Shown here: positions 27,301-35,676 of the stretch, one piece after another
How positions within the stretch are numbered: the first letter of the stretch is position 1
How the letters are laid out: the number at the start of each line of letters is the position of its first letter
DNA from: UBA3478 sp965662045
GTDB taxonomy: Bacteria > Bacteroidota > Bacteroidia > Flavobacteriales > Flavobacteriaceae
DNA length: 64,000 bases
Assembly (NCBI GenBank): GCA_965662045.1
Contig: CBFIGE010000004.1
Coordinates: 98,237-162,236 of the forward strand
Direction: 5' to 3'
Made by a program: the position numbers and the translations under genes
Notes under the pieces: model-generated
Databases searched by the model: none
Seen by the model: the letters and a program-made list of their open reading frames with translations, nothing else
Told to the model about the DNA's origin: nothing

Positions 27301-29029
27301 AAGTTCGGCTGAGTTCTAATTTTTGAAATTCTATACTGTGTTCTCCACTTTTCATTCTGTGAAGAACAATAGTGTCTAAGCCTTTCTCTAGATACAAACT
27401 GTCTTGAAAGCGTAAGGGATAGAAGTCTTTGATATAAGACTCGATACGGCGTACTCTATCTTCGCTGGCTCCTATGGGTTCTGACACAAAGGTCTTTTCA
27501 ATAATCTGTTGTACACGGCCATTTTTGCTTTTGATTTCAACAGGTACGCCCACCTCTGTCTTAGGTGCGGTGTAGTAAAGGGTAAAATAATACCAACCTG
27601 TTTCGAAATTTTCGACAGGCCAAAATATTGAGTTTGATGCGGATTTCCACTGCTTGAGATAGGAATCATTGGGCCAGCGATTTGATCTTTTCACCTCAGT
27701 GCTAAAGGAGGCATCCCTGCTGGGTAAAACAACTGGAAATACTGCTGCATTGGCAATGCTAAAAGGTCTTTTTTTTGGGGCTGACAAGAGATGCTCGGCG
27801 AGCCATTTTTCTTTTTGAGATTGTAGTTGCACAAAAACAGAATCGTTTTGAACAGGAAATTTTTGATTGGGATCTTTGCGTATTTCAAACAAAGCGTCAA
27901 GAGCATCTAATTTATACTCATTGGTTCTAACACTGAGTTGATTATTCCAAAAGTGAAAAAGTGTTTTGTCCTTGATTTCATTGTTTAAGATACTAGGCAT
28001 CAGTGAGACCCCGTCTATCCCATTTGGAATGTTGATTCCACATAACTCCAATAAGGTTGGTAACAGGTCAATCGAAGAGGCGAGTTGCTCAATTTTTCGA
28101 CCTTTAAAGGGCGAGTATTTTAAAAAGAAATTGGTTTTAACCCCTCCTTCATCAGTAGAACCCTTAGTGCCTTTTAGACCGGAGTTGAAGCGGTGTCCAT
28201 TTGGGCCATTATCACTCATATAAATCAACACGGTATTTTCATCTAGCGAATTGTCTTTCAGTGCTTGTTGTATTCGTTTTACGTTGTGATCTATATTTTC
28301 AACCATGGCATAAGCGGCCTTAGAATGATTCACATCTTCACGATCACCCCCCTTAATGCTGATGGTGTCAAACTTTTTATACCATTGCTCAGGAACTTGC
28401 ATTGGACTGTGTGGCGTATTCAAACTCAAGACGGCTAAAAAAGGTTTTTCGTCATTTTGCTTTGTAAATTCAATCGTTTTAGTTGTGAGATCATCGGTTA
28501 AATAGCCTTGGGAACGGATGGCTTTTCCGTTGTGCTCAATGCGTGCGTCAAAGTAGTGCCCGAGATGTCCAGAACAGAAGCCATAAAATTCGTCAAACCC
28601 TCTTGCGTTGGGGTGGTAGGGATACTGCTGTCCACTATGCCATTTACCAAAAAACCCTGTTCGGTACCCATCCTCTTTAAAAAAATCTCCAAGTAGTTGT
28701 TGGTCTAAATTAATACGCTCACCTCCTGCTGAGGTTGAGTACACACCAGATCTAGGATAATACTTTCCAGTCAGCAATTCGGCGCGTGTTGGTGAGCAAA
28801 CAGGACTCACATAAAAATTTTCAAATGAGAGTGCACTTTCGGCTAGCTCATCTAAAGTCGGGGTATGTAGGTAAGGATTTCCCCTTACACTTAAGTCTCC
28901 AAAGCCTTGATCGTCGGCAATAATGAGAATGACATTAGGTCTTTGGTCTATTTTAGTGTTGTTTGTACAAGAAAAACACATCAGTAAAATGAGACTTGTG
29001 TAACACGAATAACAAAACTTCCAACTCAT
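27290..29029 (-). CDS. Sulfatase, family S1, with long C-terminal extension
   Basis: A 579-residue exported sulfatase, probably a lipoprotein (LMCFSC). The site includes NVILIIADDQGFGD, the formylglycine motif CSPTR with Cys78, GKWHSG, and the TPHSPM and SDNGPNGHRFNSGLKG segments. The catalytic fold ends near residue 390. The remaining approximately 190 residues are strand-rich, look like an appended beta-sandwich, and are unusual compared with the other sulfatase in this window (499 residues). It should hydrolyse sulfate esters from a glycan. It is divergent from thioredoxin and convergent with the Dabb gene. Confidence 0.9.
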   Translation of the reverse strand: MSWKFCYSCYTSLILLMCFSCTNNTKIDQRPNVILIIADDQGFGDLSVRGNPYLHTPTLDELAESALSFENFYVSPVCSPTRAELLTGKYYPRSGVYSTSAGGERINLDQQLLGDFFKEDGYRTGFFGKWHSGQQYPYHPNARGFDEFYGFCSGHLGHYFDARIEHNGKAIRSQGYLTDDLTTKTIEFTKQNDEKPFLAVLSLNTPHSPMQVPEQWYKKFDTISIKGGDREDVNHSKAAYAMVENIDHNVKRIQQALKDNSLDENTVLIYMSDNGPNGHRFNSGLKGTKGSTDEGGVKTNFFLKYSPFKGRKIEQLASSIDLLPTLLELCGINIPNGIDGVSLMPSILNNEIKDKTLFHFWNNQLSVRTNEYKLDALDALFEIRKDPNQKFPVQNDSVFVQLQSQKEKWLAEHLLSAPKKRPFSIANAAVFPVVLPSRDASFSTEVKRSNRWPNDSYLKQWKSASNSIFWPVENFETGWYYFTLYYTAPKTEVGVPVEIKSKNGRVQQIIEKTFVSEPIGASEDRVRRIESYIKDFYPLRFQDSLYLEKGLDTIVLHRMKSGEHSIEFQKLELSRTSNQ

Positions 29030-29035
29030 TTAGAA

Positions 29036-29043
29036 TAACTTTG
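29036..29043 (+). promoter_or_regulatory. -7 element upstream of thioredoxin
   Basis: TAACTTTG is an exact match to the Bacteroidota TAnnTTTG box and ends 18 bases before the thioredoxin ATG at 29062. There is no good TTTG at -33, so only the -7 half is supported. It lies just upstream of the divergent sulfatase start. Confidence 0.5.
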
Positions 29044-29061
29044 AGCGTTAAAAGCTATAAG

Positions 29062-29358
29062 ATGGCAAACTTTACAGAATTAATCAAACAATCTGACCTT
29101 GTCTTAGTTGATTTTTATGCGGACTGGTGTGGTCCTTGTAAAATGATGTCACCAATTTTAACAGAGGTTAAAAAGCACTTTAACGACAAATTAAAAGTGC
29201 TAAAAATCAACGTTGATAATAACCAGAGCTTATCTGCAAAACTTCAAGTAAGGGGAGTTCCAACATTGATTTTGTACAAAAGAAGTCATCAAGTTTGGAG
29301 ACAGTCTGGAGTATTAGATGCGAACCAACTCATCAGTCTAGTCAATTCGCATCTCTAG
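29062..29358 (+). CDS. trxA: Thioredoxin
   Basis: A 98-residue cytosolic thioredoxin with the canonical redox motif WCGPC (Cys23 and Cys26), the preceding VDFYADWCGPCKMMSP stretch and the cis-proline in RGVPTLIL. It reduces protein disulfides, receiving electrons from thioredoxin reductase. The frame can be extended to 28996, but the extra 22 residues are not thioredoxin-like and overlap the divergent sulfatase, so I use the ATG at 29062. It ends 6 bases from the convergent amidohydrolase. It may be one of several thioredoxins in the genome. Confidence 0.92.
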   Translation: MANFTELIKQSDLVLVDFYADWCGPCKMMSPILTEVKKHFNDKLKVLKINVDNNQSLSAKLQVRGVPTLILYKRSHQVWRQSGVLDANQLISLVNSHL

Positions 29359-29364
29359 TACTTT

Positions 29365-32300
29365 TTAGTTTTTAGACACTCCTGGCAAGGTGTTCTCTGG
29401 CGTACTTTGTGTCCAAGGATAATCTTGTTTTACCTTTTGGGGATGCACCTGGTCTAAGCTTTCAGCTTCGTACACTGCTCCGTTTTTAATCACCCATTTT
29501 ACGCTGTTGGTGTTCCGTATATCGTCTAAAGGGTTTTTATCTAATAGTACCAGGTCAGCTAGCTTTCCTTCTTCTATACTTCCCAAATCTTGTTCTAAAC
29601 CTATAGCTCTCGCCCCTAAAATGGTGGCTACTTTAAGCGCGTTGTGATTGCTTAAACCACCACTTTGCATGCTCCATAATTCCCAGTGATAGCCTAAGCC
29701 TTGAAGCTGCCCGTGAGAACCAACCCCTGCAATTCCTCCAGCCTTAACCAAGTCATTCACAAAAACTGCATGATCTGGGAACACGTATTCTTCTTTCATG
29801 AACCAGCCTGCATTTCTTCTTCTCGATTTGGTGTCAAGCTCAGATTTTGGGGTAAATCGATTGATTTTAGCATCACCCTGCACGTTTTCAGTGGCGTAAT
29901 AATAGTTTTCGGCCCATGGACCTCCATATGACACTAATAATGTTGGCGTATAAGCGGTTTTTGATTGAGCGACGAAAGATGTAAAATCTTCGTAAAGCGG
30001 ATAAATCGGGAAGGAGTGTTCGTGACCAGGATAGCCATCAAGTATTTGTGTGATGTTTAATTTAAAATCTAATCCACCCTCTGTTGTTGGCATTAATTCT
30101 TGCTCTTTTGCCGCCTCAATAATCCATTGTCTGTGCTTTCGATTTCCGGTCAAATACATCTTGATGGTCTTGGTATTGTAATATTTGGAATACTGTTTAA
30201 GTACATTTTTGGCGTGCTTTAAACTGGTGATATTATAACCCCAAAACCCTACTCCAGGTCCTGTAGAATAGACTCTTGGCCCAGGAATTTTACCTGCTTC
30301 AACCATGTCGGCATAAGTGAGTACGTCAGTCGTTGCGGTTTGTGGATCTCTTGTAGTGGTTACTCCATAAGCGAGGTTAGCTGCATAAACCCACACATGG
30401 TTTTTGTGAAGGTTCCAAGCAGGCCACATATGTGCATGTGTGTCTACAAATCCAGGAACAACGGTTTGACCTTTGGCGTCTATGATATGAGCTTTTGCTC
30501 CTGCCGAAATTGCTGAAGCGGATACTTTTGCAATTCGATTATTAACAATGTGAATCCAACCGTTTTCTATGATTTCATCTTCTTTCATACTGATGATTCT
30601 CGCATTCTTAATAAGCACTTCTCCTTGAGGGATAGCGCGATTCACCTTGACCTCTATTTGCTGCTCATTAGCGGTGTATTTTTTTTCTTCTTTCTCGTCT
30701 TCCTCTTCTTTTTCCTTTTCGTCATCTGCACTGTCTTTTTCGGCAGCTGCTAAAAGTGCTTCTGCTTTCTTTTTACGCGCTAATTCTTCTTTGAATAATT
30801 TGGCCTCAGAAATATTATAAGTAAAAAGCGTGTTTCCTAATGTCCAATAGACCAGATTGCCCTCTGCTCCCCAGCTCGGAAACTCTCCTCCAAATTCAGT
30901 GAGTTTCATGGCTGGAAAACTCGCCTTGTCAGCATCTTTTACATTTACAGTCAATCCACCCTTGCCCACGATAGGAACAGTAACCACGTATAAATCGTTG
31001 TTAATTTTCGCTAATGCATAATCACTTTTTGGAGCCTTGTAAATTTCTGAGGCTTTTGAAGGGGTCTTTTTAGGAGCGGTAGGTGTATCAGCCAATAAAT
31101 GATTTTCATTATAGCTTGAACCATATACGGTTATTCCGTCAATTTTAATGTGTTTTTGAAGGTCTGTTCCGTCCATTCGCATAGAAACCAATTCTCCATC
31201 GTGATTTAAGAACAGGCGATTTGAATTGGCCACAAAATGTGGATTACTGTAGTCAGAACCATCTGTGATAAACTGCGAATTTTGTTCAGCTACTGCTGTG
31301 AACCAAACCAAATCGGCAGTTGCTCTAAAAGGACGAGAGGCGTCGGCATCTTTAAATTGCTGAAGATCCCCTTTGAACACTACAATTTGATTTTTTGTAT
31401 TCCAGGCAGGAGCGCTATACACTCCATTTTCAGTGCTGATTTTTATGGGTTTTTTCTTTTTGACATCCATCATATAAAGGGCCCCTCCTTTAGAATCATC
31501 CCAAGTGACAAAAGCAATTTTACTGCCGTCAGGACTCCAAACCGGCATGGCCTCTGTGTGCTCAAAAGAGGTCATCCGTGTTGGTTTATTTTTTTTAAAC
31601 GACATGAGATAGAGTCGATTCAGCGCAGTGAAAACAATGTGCTTTTGATCAGGGGAAACCTTAGCGTCCCTCAATTGAGTGACATTGAAATAAGAATCGT
31701 CGCTTATGGGATAGTTAAACTTAAGTTCTGGCCCCATTGCAAGGGTCTCTTCCACTTCAAACGGAATCAGTTCTGCCGTTTTTGAGGTGATATCTATTTT
31801 GTGAATTTGCCCGCCATATGAGGCGATAAGATGTTTGGAGTCCGGTGTGAAGCTCATAGCCGGCAGCACGCCAAGAGGTGCTATGGATTCTTGTTCATCC
31901 CGTTGGACGGGATAGGCCAACCAGCTTTCTTCACTTGTTTTGAGGTTTCGTAAAATCAAACCGGTTTGATCGTTGTGTCGACTACCGTAAACCAAATATT
32001 TTCCGTCTGGTGATAGGGTTGGTGTAAAGGCCGAACCGTATCTGTTGGTCATTGTTGTTTTTTTGGAAGTTTTAAAGTCGTAGGTTGCTAATTGGTATTG
32101 AGGAAGTCTTGCGTTGTATTGCCAAGCTCCTGTTCGCTGGGAAAACCAAATTTTAGAAGAATCTGGGCTGTAGGTAGGTTCAGAAACTTTAAGGTTATCA
32201 GGCTCCTCGATCAGCTGCACGCCATCACCCCCATTTTTGTGGTACAGGTATAGTTTGAAGTTTCTAGTGCCCTTGCTAACAGCGATGTAATTTCCATCTG

Positions 32301-32712
32301 GAGACCAATCGGCACTTTGCATGTTAAAGGTGTCTCCTTTTGTAATTTGAACTGTGTCTTTGTTGATCCGGTCTATTCTCCAAGCATTATTTCCTCCACT
32401 TCGGTCTGATAAAAAAAGAATTTCTTTTCCGTTAGGAGCGTATTTGGGATGAGAGTCAAAGGCTAATCCTTCAGTAATTCGAGTCGCTTTTCCTCCAGAA
32501 ATTGGAATTTCATATAGGTCTCCTAGAAAATCAAACACAATGTGGGTTCCTTTGGGGTGCACATCGAGAGACATCCAAGTCCCTTTGTTGGATTTTATTT
32601 CAATAAAGCGCTCTGCTTTTAGCGGTAAGCCTTTATCTTTTTTGTCTTTATCTTGTGCGTTTGCAGAGAACACAAATGAAATAAATAGCAATAAGAGTCT
32701 TGTTTTTTTCAT
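29365..32712 (-). CDS. Exported TolB-propeller / amidohydrolase fusion protein
   Basis: A 1115-residue exported protein. Signal peptide 1-19; N-terminal TolB/PD40 propeller from about 40 to 640 with repeated SPDGKY/WSPDGSKIAF blades; a strongly charged Lys/Glu linker around 655-685; then an amidohydrolase TIM-barrel from about 700 to 1080. The barrel has the metal motif VDTHAHMW and a later GHEHSFPI, but where many amidohydrolases have the catalytic Asp it has GVGSHGQLQG. The signature GYHWELWSMQSGG is usual in this fused family. Hydrolysis of a cyclic amide or peptide-like substrate is inferred from the fold only. The DUF6503-like gene lies 38 bases upstream on the same strand. Confidence 0.85.
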   Translation of the reverse strand: MKKTRLLLLFISFVFSANAQDKDKKDKGLPLKAERFIEIKSNKGTWMSLDVHPKGTHIVFDFLGDLYEIPISGGKATRITEGLAFDSHPKYAPNGKEILFLSDRSGGNNAWRIDRINKDTVQITKGDTFNMQSADWSPDGNYIAVSKGTRNFKLYLYHKNGGDGVQLIEEPDNLKVSEPTYSPDSSKIWFSQRTGAWQYNARLPQYQLATYDFKTSKKTTMTNRYGSAFTPTLSPDGKYLVYGSRHNDQTGLILRNLKTSEESWLAYPVQRDEQESIAPLGVLPAMSFTPDSKHLIASYGGQIHKIDITSKTAELIPFEVEETLAMGPELKFNYPISDDSYFNVTQLRDAKVSPDQKHIVFTALNRLYLMSFKKNKPTRMTSFEHTEAMPVWSPDGSKIAFVTWDDSKGGALYMMDVKKKKPIKISTENGVYSAPAWNTKNQIVVFKGDLQQFKDADASRPFRATADLVWFTAVAEQNSQFITDGSDYSNPHFVANSNRLFLNHDGELVSMRMDGTDLQKHIKIDGITVYGSSYNENHLLADTPTAPKKTPSKASEIYKAPKSDYALAKINNDLYVVTVPIVGKGGLTVNVKDADKASFPAMKLTEFGGEFPSWGAEGNLVYWTLGNTLFTYNISEAKLFKEELARKKKAEALLAAAEKDSADDEKEKEEEDEKEEKKYTANEQQIEVKVNRAIPQGEVLIKNARIISMKEDEIIENGWIHIVNNRIAKVSASAISAGAKAHIIDAKGQTVVPGFVDTHAHMWPAWNLHKNHVWVYAANLAYGVTTTRDPQTATTDVLTYADMVEAGKIPGPRVYSTGPGVGFWGYNITSLKHAKNVLKQYSKYYNTKTIKMYLTGNRKHRQWIIEAAKEQELMPTTEGGLDFKLNITQILDGYPGHEHSFPIYPLYEDFTSFVAQSKTAYTPTLLVSYGGPWAENYYYATENVQGDAKINRFTPKSELDTKSRRRNAGWFMKEEYVFPDHAVFVNDLVKAGGIAGVGSHGQLQGLGYHWELWSMQSGGLSNHNALKVATILGARAIGLEQDLGSIEEGKLADLVLLDKNPLDDIRNTNSVKWVIKNGAVYEAESLDQVHPQKVKQDYPWTQSTPENTLPGVSKN

Positions 32713-32750
32713 AGATCAAGGTGCTTTAGTATGAATAAAAAGTACAAATT

Positions 32751-33425
32751 TTATTTATCAATATAGTCGTACCAATATTTAGCTTTGACAAAGGCCTTGT
32801 CTTTATTAAACATATAGCTTGTTCTTTTCGAAGGCACCCAAACACCTTTGCTTTGGGTCATTTTTTCATTGTGAACAAGGCTTTTTCTGCCGTTGTGTAT
32901 TAAATCGTAGCCTTCAATCAAGTCACTTTTTTTGTTGATAAAGAGCTTCCACACATCATTGGAATTGTCGTTGAACACAATTTTTAATTGGTAACATTTT
33001 TGATTGAAAAAGATACTATCCTCTAGACGGGAGATGTTTGCTTTTTCGTCTTTGAATATATGAGGCTGGTAGAGCACAAATCGCGAAGTATAAACGGCCG
33101 TCTTAAAGGCTTTAATTTGGGCTGCGCTGTAGTTGTTCTCGGCAGAAGTAAAAACGTTATTTTCTTTCATTCCAAAGGTTTCTTTTGAAGGGGTGTTTAA
33201 GCGCTCTATTTGGTACCAAAAGGGCTTGGAGTGAAAACCATGCTTTTCTATTTGCGTTCTTTCAAGAGTTCCGTCAGCGAGAAATAAGCTTGTTTTTTTC
33301 TCAAAATGCAAGCTATCCTTTTGACTTAAAATACCTGTGGAGACTATGGCATCCTCAAGAATGGAATCAGCGCTTTTTTGACACGACATAATGAGTAAAA
33401 CAAGGAGCGTTAGAAGAAATTTCAT
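32751..33425 (-). CDS. LolA-like lipoprotein, possibly DUF6503
   Basis: A 224-residue lipoprotein. The start at 33425 gives MKFLLTLLVLLIMSC, a clear lipoprotein signal with Cys15; the longer frame to 33569 would overlap the divergent amidase. The mature part has alternating strands (ERTQIEKHGFHS, KPFWYQIERLN, KCYQLKIVFND, VWKLFINKKSDLIEGY) with the look of a half-barrel LolA/LolB-like fold, and resembles DUF6503. Such proteins may bind lipid or hydrophobic ligands, but this is inference. It may be transcribed together with the downstream amidohydrolase. Confidence 0.6.
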   Translation of the reverse strand: MKFLLTLLVLLIMSCQKSADSILEDAIVSTGILSQKDSLHFEKKTSLFLADGTLERTQIEKHGFHSKPFWYQIERLNTPSKETFGMKENNVFTSAENNYSAAQIKAFKTAVYTSRFVLYQPHIFKDEKANISRLEDSIFFNQKCYQLKIVFNDNSNDVWKLFINKKSDLIEGYDLIHNGRKSLVHNEKMTQSKGVWVPSKRTSYMFNKDKAFVKAKYWYDYIDK

Positions 33426-33434
33426 TTTAAAACT

Positions 33435-33442
33435 TAACTTTA
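33435..33442 (+). promoter_or_regulatory. Candidate -7 element for the amidase gene
   Basis: TAACTTTA differs at one position from TAnnTTTG and lies 23 bases before the GTG start at 33466, in the 40-base gap shared with the divergent lipoprotein. There is no clear -33 box. Confidence 0.35.
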
Positions 33443-33465
33443 ATACAACTATAAAATTAACCATT

Positions 33466-35043
33466 GTGAGAAAATTGAAAATCTTTTTCGTGCTTCTAAG
33501 CTTAAGCGGGTTTCTCTCGTGTGAAACAAATGAAAGCAAGGTCGACGAAAGTTCTAATTCTAAATTCATGGAGATTGATGTCGAAGGATTATCCGAGGCC
33601 TACCTAGCTGAAGAACTAACCGTAAAAGAAGTATTGCAGTTTTATGTGGACAGAATGAATACTGTTGATAATCAAGGCCCAGAATTAAATTCCATAATTG
33701 CTTTGCATCCAAATATTTGGGGTCGAGCTAAAGAATTAGACGCCGAATTGGCTGCCGGAAAATGGAGAGGCCCTCTACACGGAATACCCGTTCTAATCAA
33801 AGACAATATTGATGTTTTTGGAATGCCTACTACTGCTGGGTCTCGCGCTATGAAAGACGCCTATCCAGAACAAAGCAGTTTTTTAATTACGCAATTGGAA
33901 GAGGCTGGAGCACTGATTATGGGCAAAACCAATTTGAGTGAATGGGCAAATTTTAGAGGACGAAACTCATCAAGTGGATGGAGCGGCGTTGGCGGACAAA
34001 CCAAAAATCCATACGTGCTCAATCGCACACCATGTGGTTCAAGTTCGGGGTCTGGAGTGAGCGTAGCTGCAAACTTGGCGGTTTTGGCTGTGGGAACCGA
34101 AACCAATGGTTCTATAGTTTGCCCCTGCTCGGTAAACGGTATAGTTGGTATAAAACCTACTGTAGGTCTTGTGAGTCGACAAGGAATCATTCCTATAAGC
34201 GAAACACAAGATACGGCAGGCCCAATGACCAGAACCGTTGCGGATGCTGTATATATGCTCGAAGCGATGAAAGGCAAAGACAAGCGAGACTCAAAAACTT
34301 CAAACTCCCTAGCGGAACAAGATTTAACAGCACACTTAAAAAAAGGGGGCTTAAAGGGAAAGCGCATAGGGGTTTATTTTGCACGACAAGGGAGGTATAC
34401 TCAAATGGACAGCCTGTTTCAGTCGGCTCTTGAAACCCTAAAATCTTTAGGGGCCGAACTGGTTGATATCGATGAGATTACCTCATCAAAAACCTCCTCA
34501 TTTTCATTTCAAGTGATGATTCATGAATATAAAGATGGTTTAGAAGCTTATTTTAATTCAAACCCAAATGGAATAGAATCATTAGATGCACTCATCGCAT
34601 TCAATAAGAACGACACGGTTGAAACTACATTTTACGGGCAGCAATATTTAGAGATGACTCAAGAATCTGGAGGTAAAAATTCAGAAACCTATATAACAGC
34701 CTTAGATAGCTTAAATTATTACAGTAAAACTGAGGGATTAGACAAGGTGCTGAAAACGTTTAATTTAGACGCAATTGTTTCTCCAACTCGCAGCCCGGCA
34801 TGGGTAATTGATAGGGTAAGTGGAGATTCTGGTGGCTATGGAATATCATCTTCGTCTTTCGCGGCTTGGTCTGGATACCCTTCTATAACTGTGCCCATGG
34901 GAGCTATTCACGGCTTACCTGTAGGAATAAGCTTTTTTTCTGAAGCTTGGTCTGAGGCCAAGCTCATTGAAATAGCATACGACTACGAACAATCGTCATT
35001 AAAACGCGAACCCCCTACGTTCATTGGAAGTTTGGAGTTTTAA
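33466..35043 (+). CDS. Amidase-signature family lipoprotein
   Basis: A 525-residue amidase-signature hydrolase. I choose the GTG at 33466 because it begins a clean lipoprotein signal ending SGFLSC; an ATG-like extension to 33391 adds 25 residues overlapping the divergent gene. The Ser-cisSer-Lys triad is complete: Lys112 in VLIKDNID, Ser192 in PCGSSSGSG and Ser216 in ETNGSIVCP, with the 24-residue Ser-Ser distance typical for the family. It hydrolyses amide bonds, probably in the periplasm. The Crp-like regulator follows 29 bases later. Confidence 0.9.
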   Translation: MRKLKIFFVLLSLSGFLSCETNESKVDESSNSKFMEIDVEGLSEAYLAEELTVKEVLQFYVDRMNTVDNQGPELNSIIALHPNIWGRAKELDAELAAGKWRGPLHGIPVLIKDNIDVFGMPTTAGSRAMKDAYPEQSSFLITQLEEAGALIMGKTNLSEWANFRGRNSSSGWSGVGGQTKNPYVLNRTPCGSSSGSGVSVAANLAVLAVGTETNGSIVCPCSVNGIVGIKPTVGLVSRQGIIPISETQDTAGPMTRTVADAVYMLEAMKGKDKRDSKTSNSLAEQDLTAHLKKGGLKGKRIGVYFARQGRYTQMDSLFQSALETLKSLGAELVDIDEITSSKTSSFSFQVMIHEYKDGLEAYFNSNPNGIESLDALIAFNKNDTVETTFYGQQYLEMTQESGGKNSETYITALDSLNYYSKTEGLDKVLKTFNLDAIVSPTRSPAWVIDRVSGDSGGYGISSSSFAAWSGYPSITVPMGAIHGLPVGISFFSEAWSEAKLIEIAYDYEQSSLKREPPTFIGSLEF

Positions 35044-35072
35044 TTACTATATTACAAGCTAAATTTTTTACA

Positions 35073-35669
35073 GTGCCTTTAAATAGCTATTACAGTGTTC
35101 TCGATCAATTTTTAAAAGACAATAATTTATCATTGACTCAAGATGATCTCAAAAAGTTCATTTCGTATTTTACGGTAGAGAAGTATAAGAAAAAGGACCA
35201 CTTAGTTGTAGTCGGACAAAACTCCAGTAACTATTTCGTTTTACAAGGAGGGCTTCGAATGTATTACATTGACGAAAAAGAACATGAGTATAATTTGAAA
35301 TTTGCCTTTGAGGGATGGTGGCTTGGTGATGTTGTAAGTTACATCAACCTCACGGGTGCAGAGTATTTGGTTCAGGCGATGGAGGAGACTATAGTTATTG
35401 GAATTACGCGTAAATCGCAATTCGAAATGTTTGAAGAATTTCCTCAAATCAAAGATGTATATATCGGCGAATTAGAAAGGGCCTTAGTTTGGACATTTCA
35501 GCGGATTTTAGATTCTACCAAAAATACAGCAAATGAGCGTTTTTTAACTTTTATGAAAAACTATCCAAACTACATTAATAGAATTTCCGATGTAAATATT
35601 GCTTCATTTATTGGAGTGAGCCCAGAATATTACAGCAAGTTGAAAAAAACGTATTTACTCAAAGGCTAA
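35073..35669 (+). CDS. Crp/Fnr-type transcriptional regulator
   Basis: A 198-residue protein with an N-terminal cyclic-nucleotide-binding-like beta-roll (about 25-125, with KKKDHLVVVGQNSSNYFVLQGGLRMYY) and a C-terminal helical domain. The C-terminus NRISDVNIASFIGVSPEYYSKLKK looks like a compact helix-turn-helix, as in Bacteroidota Crp-like proteins. There is no FNR-type N-terminal cysteine cluster, and the cAMP-binding RxS site is not recognisable. The start is GTG at 35073. The SH3 gene begins 7 bases later, suggesting an operon. Confidence 0.78.
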   Translation: MPLNSYYSVLDQFLKDNNLSLTQDDLKKFISYFTVEKYKKKDHLVVVGQNSSNYFVLQGGLRMYYIDEKEHEYNLKFAFEGWWLGDVVSYINLTGAEYLVQAMEETIVIGITRKSQFEMFEEFPQIKDVYIGELERALVWTFQRILDSTKNTANERFLTFMKNYPNYINRISDVNIASFIGVSPEYYSKLKKTYLLKG

Positions 35670-35676
35670 GCTCTCA

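Noticed and set aside
30550..30753. Phe-rich 67-residue frame on the plus strand
   Set aside because: It is the antisense reading of the Glu/Lys-rich linker of the amidohydrolase fusion; low complexity explains it.
31237..31785. 182-residue open frame on the plus strand
   Set aside because: It lies entirely antisense to the amidohydrolase fusion, which has intact propeller and metal motifs; the frame has no recognisable domain.
33861..34367. 168-residue open frame on the minus strand
   Set aside because: It is antisense to the amidase catalytic region, where the Ser-cisSer-Lys motifs are intact.
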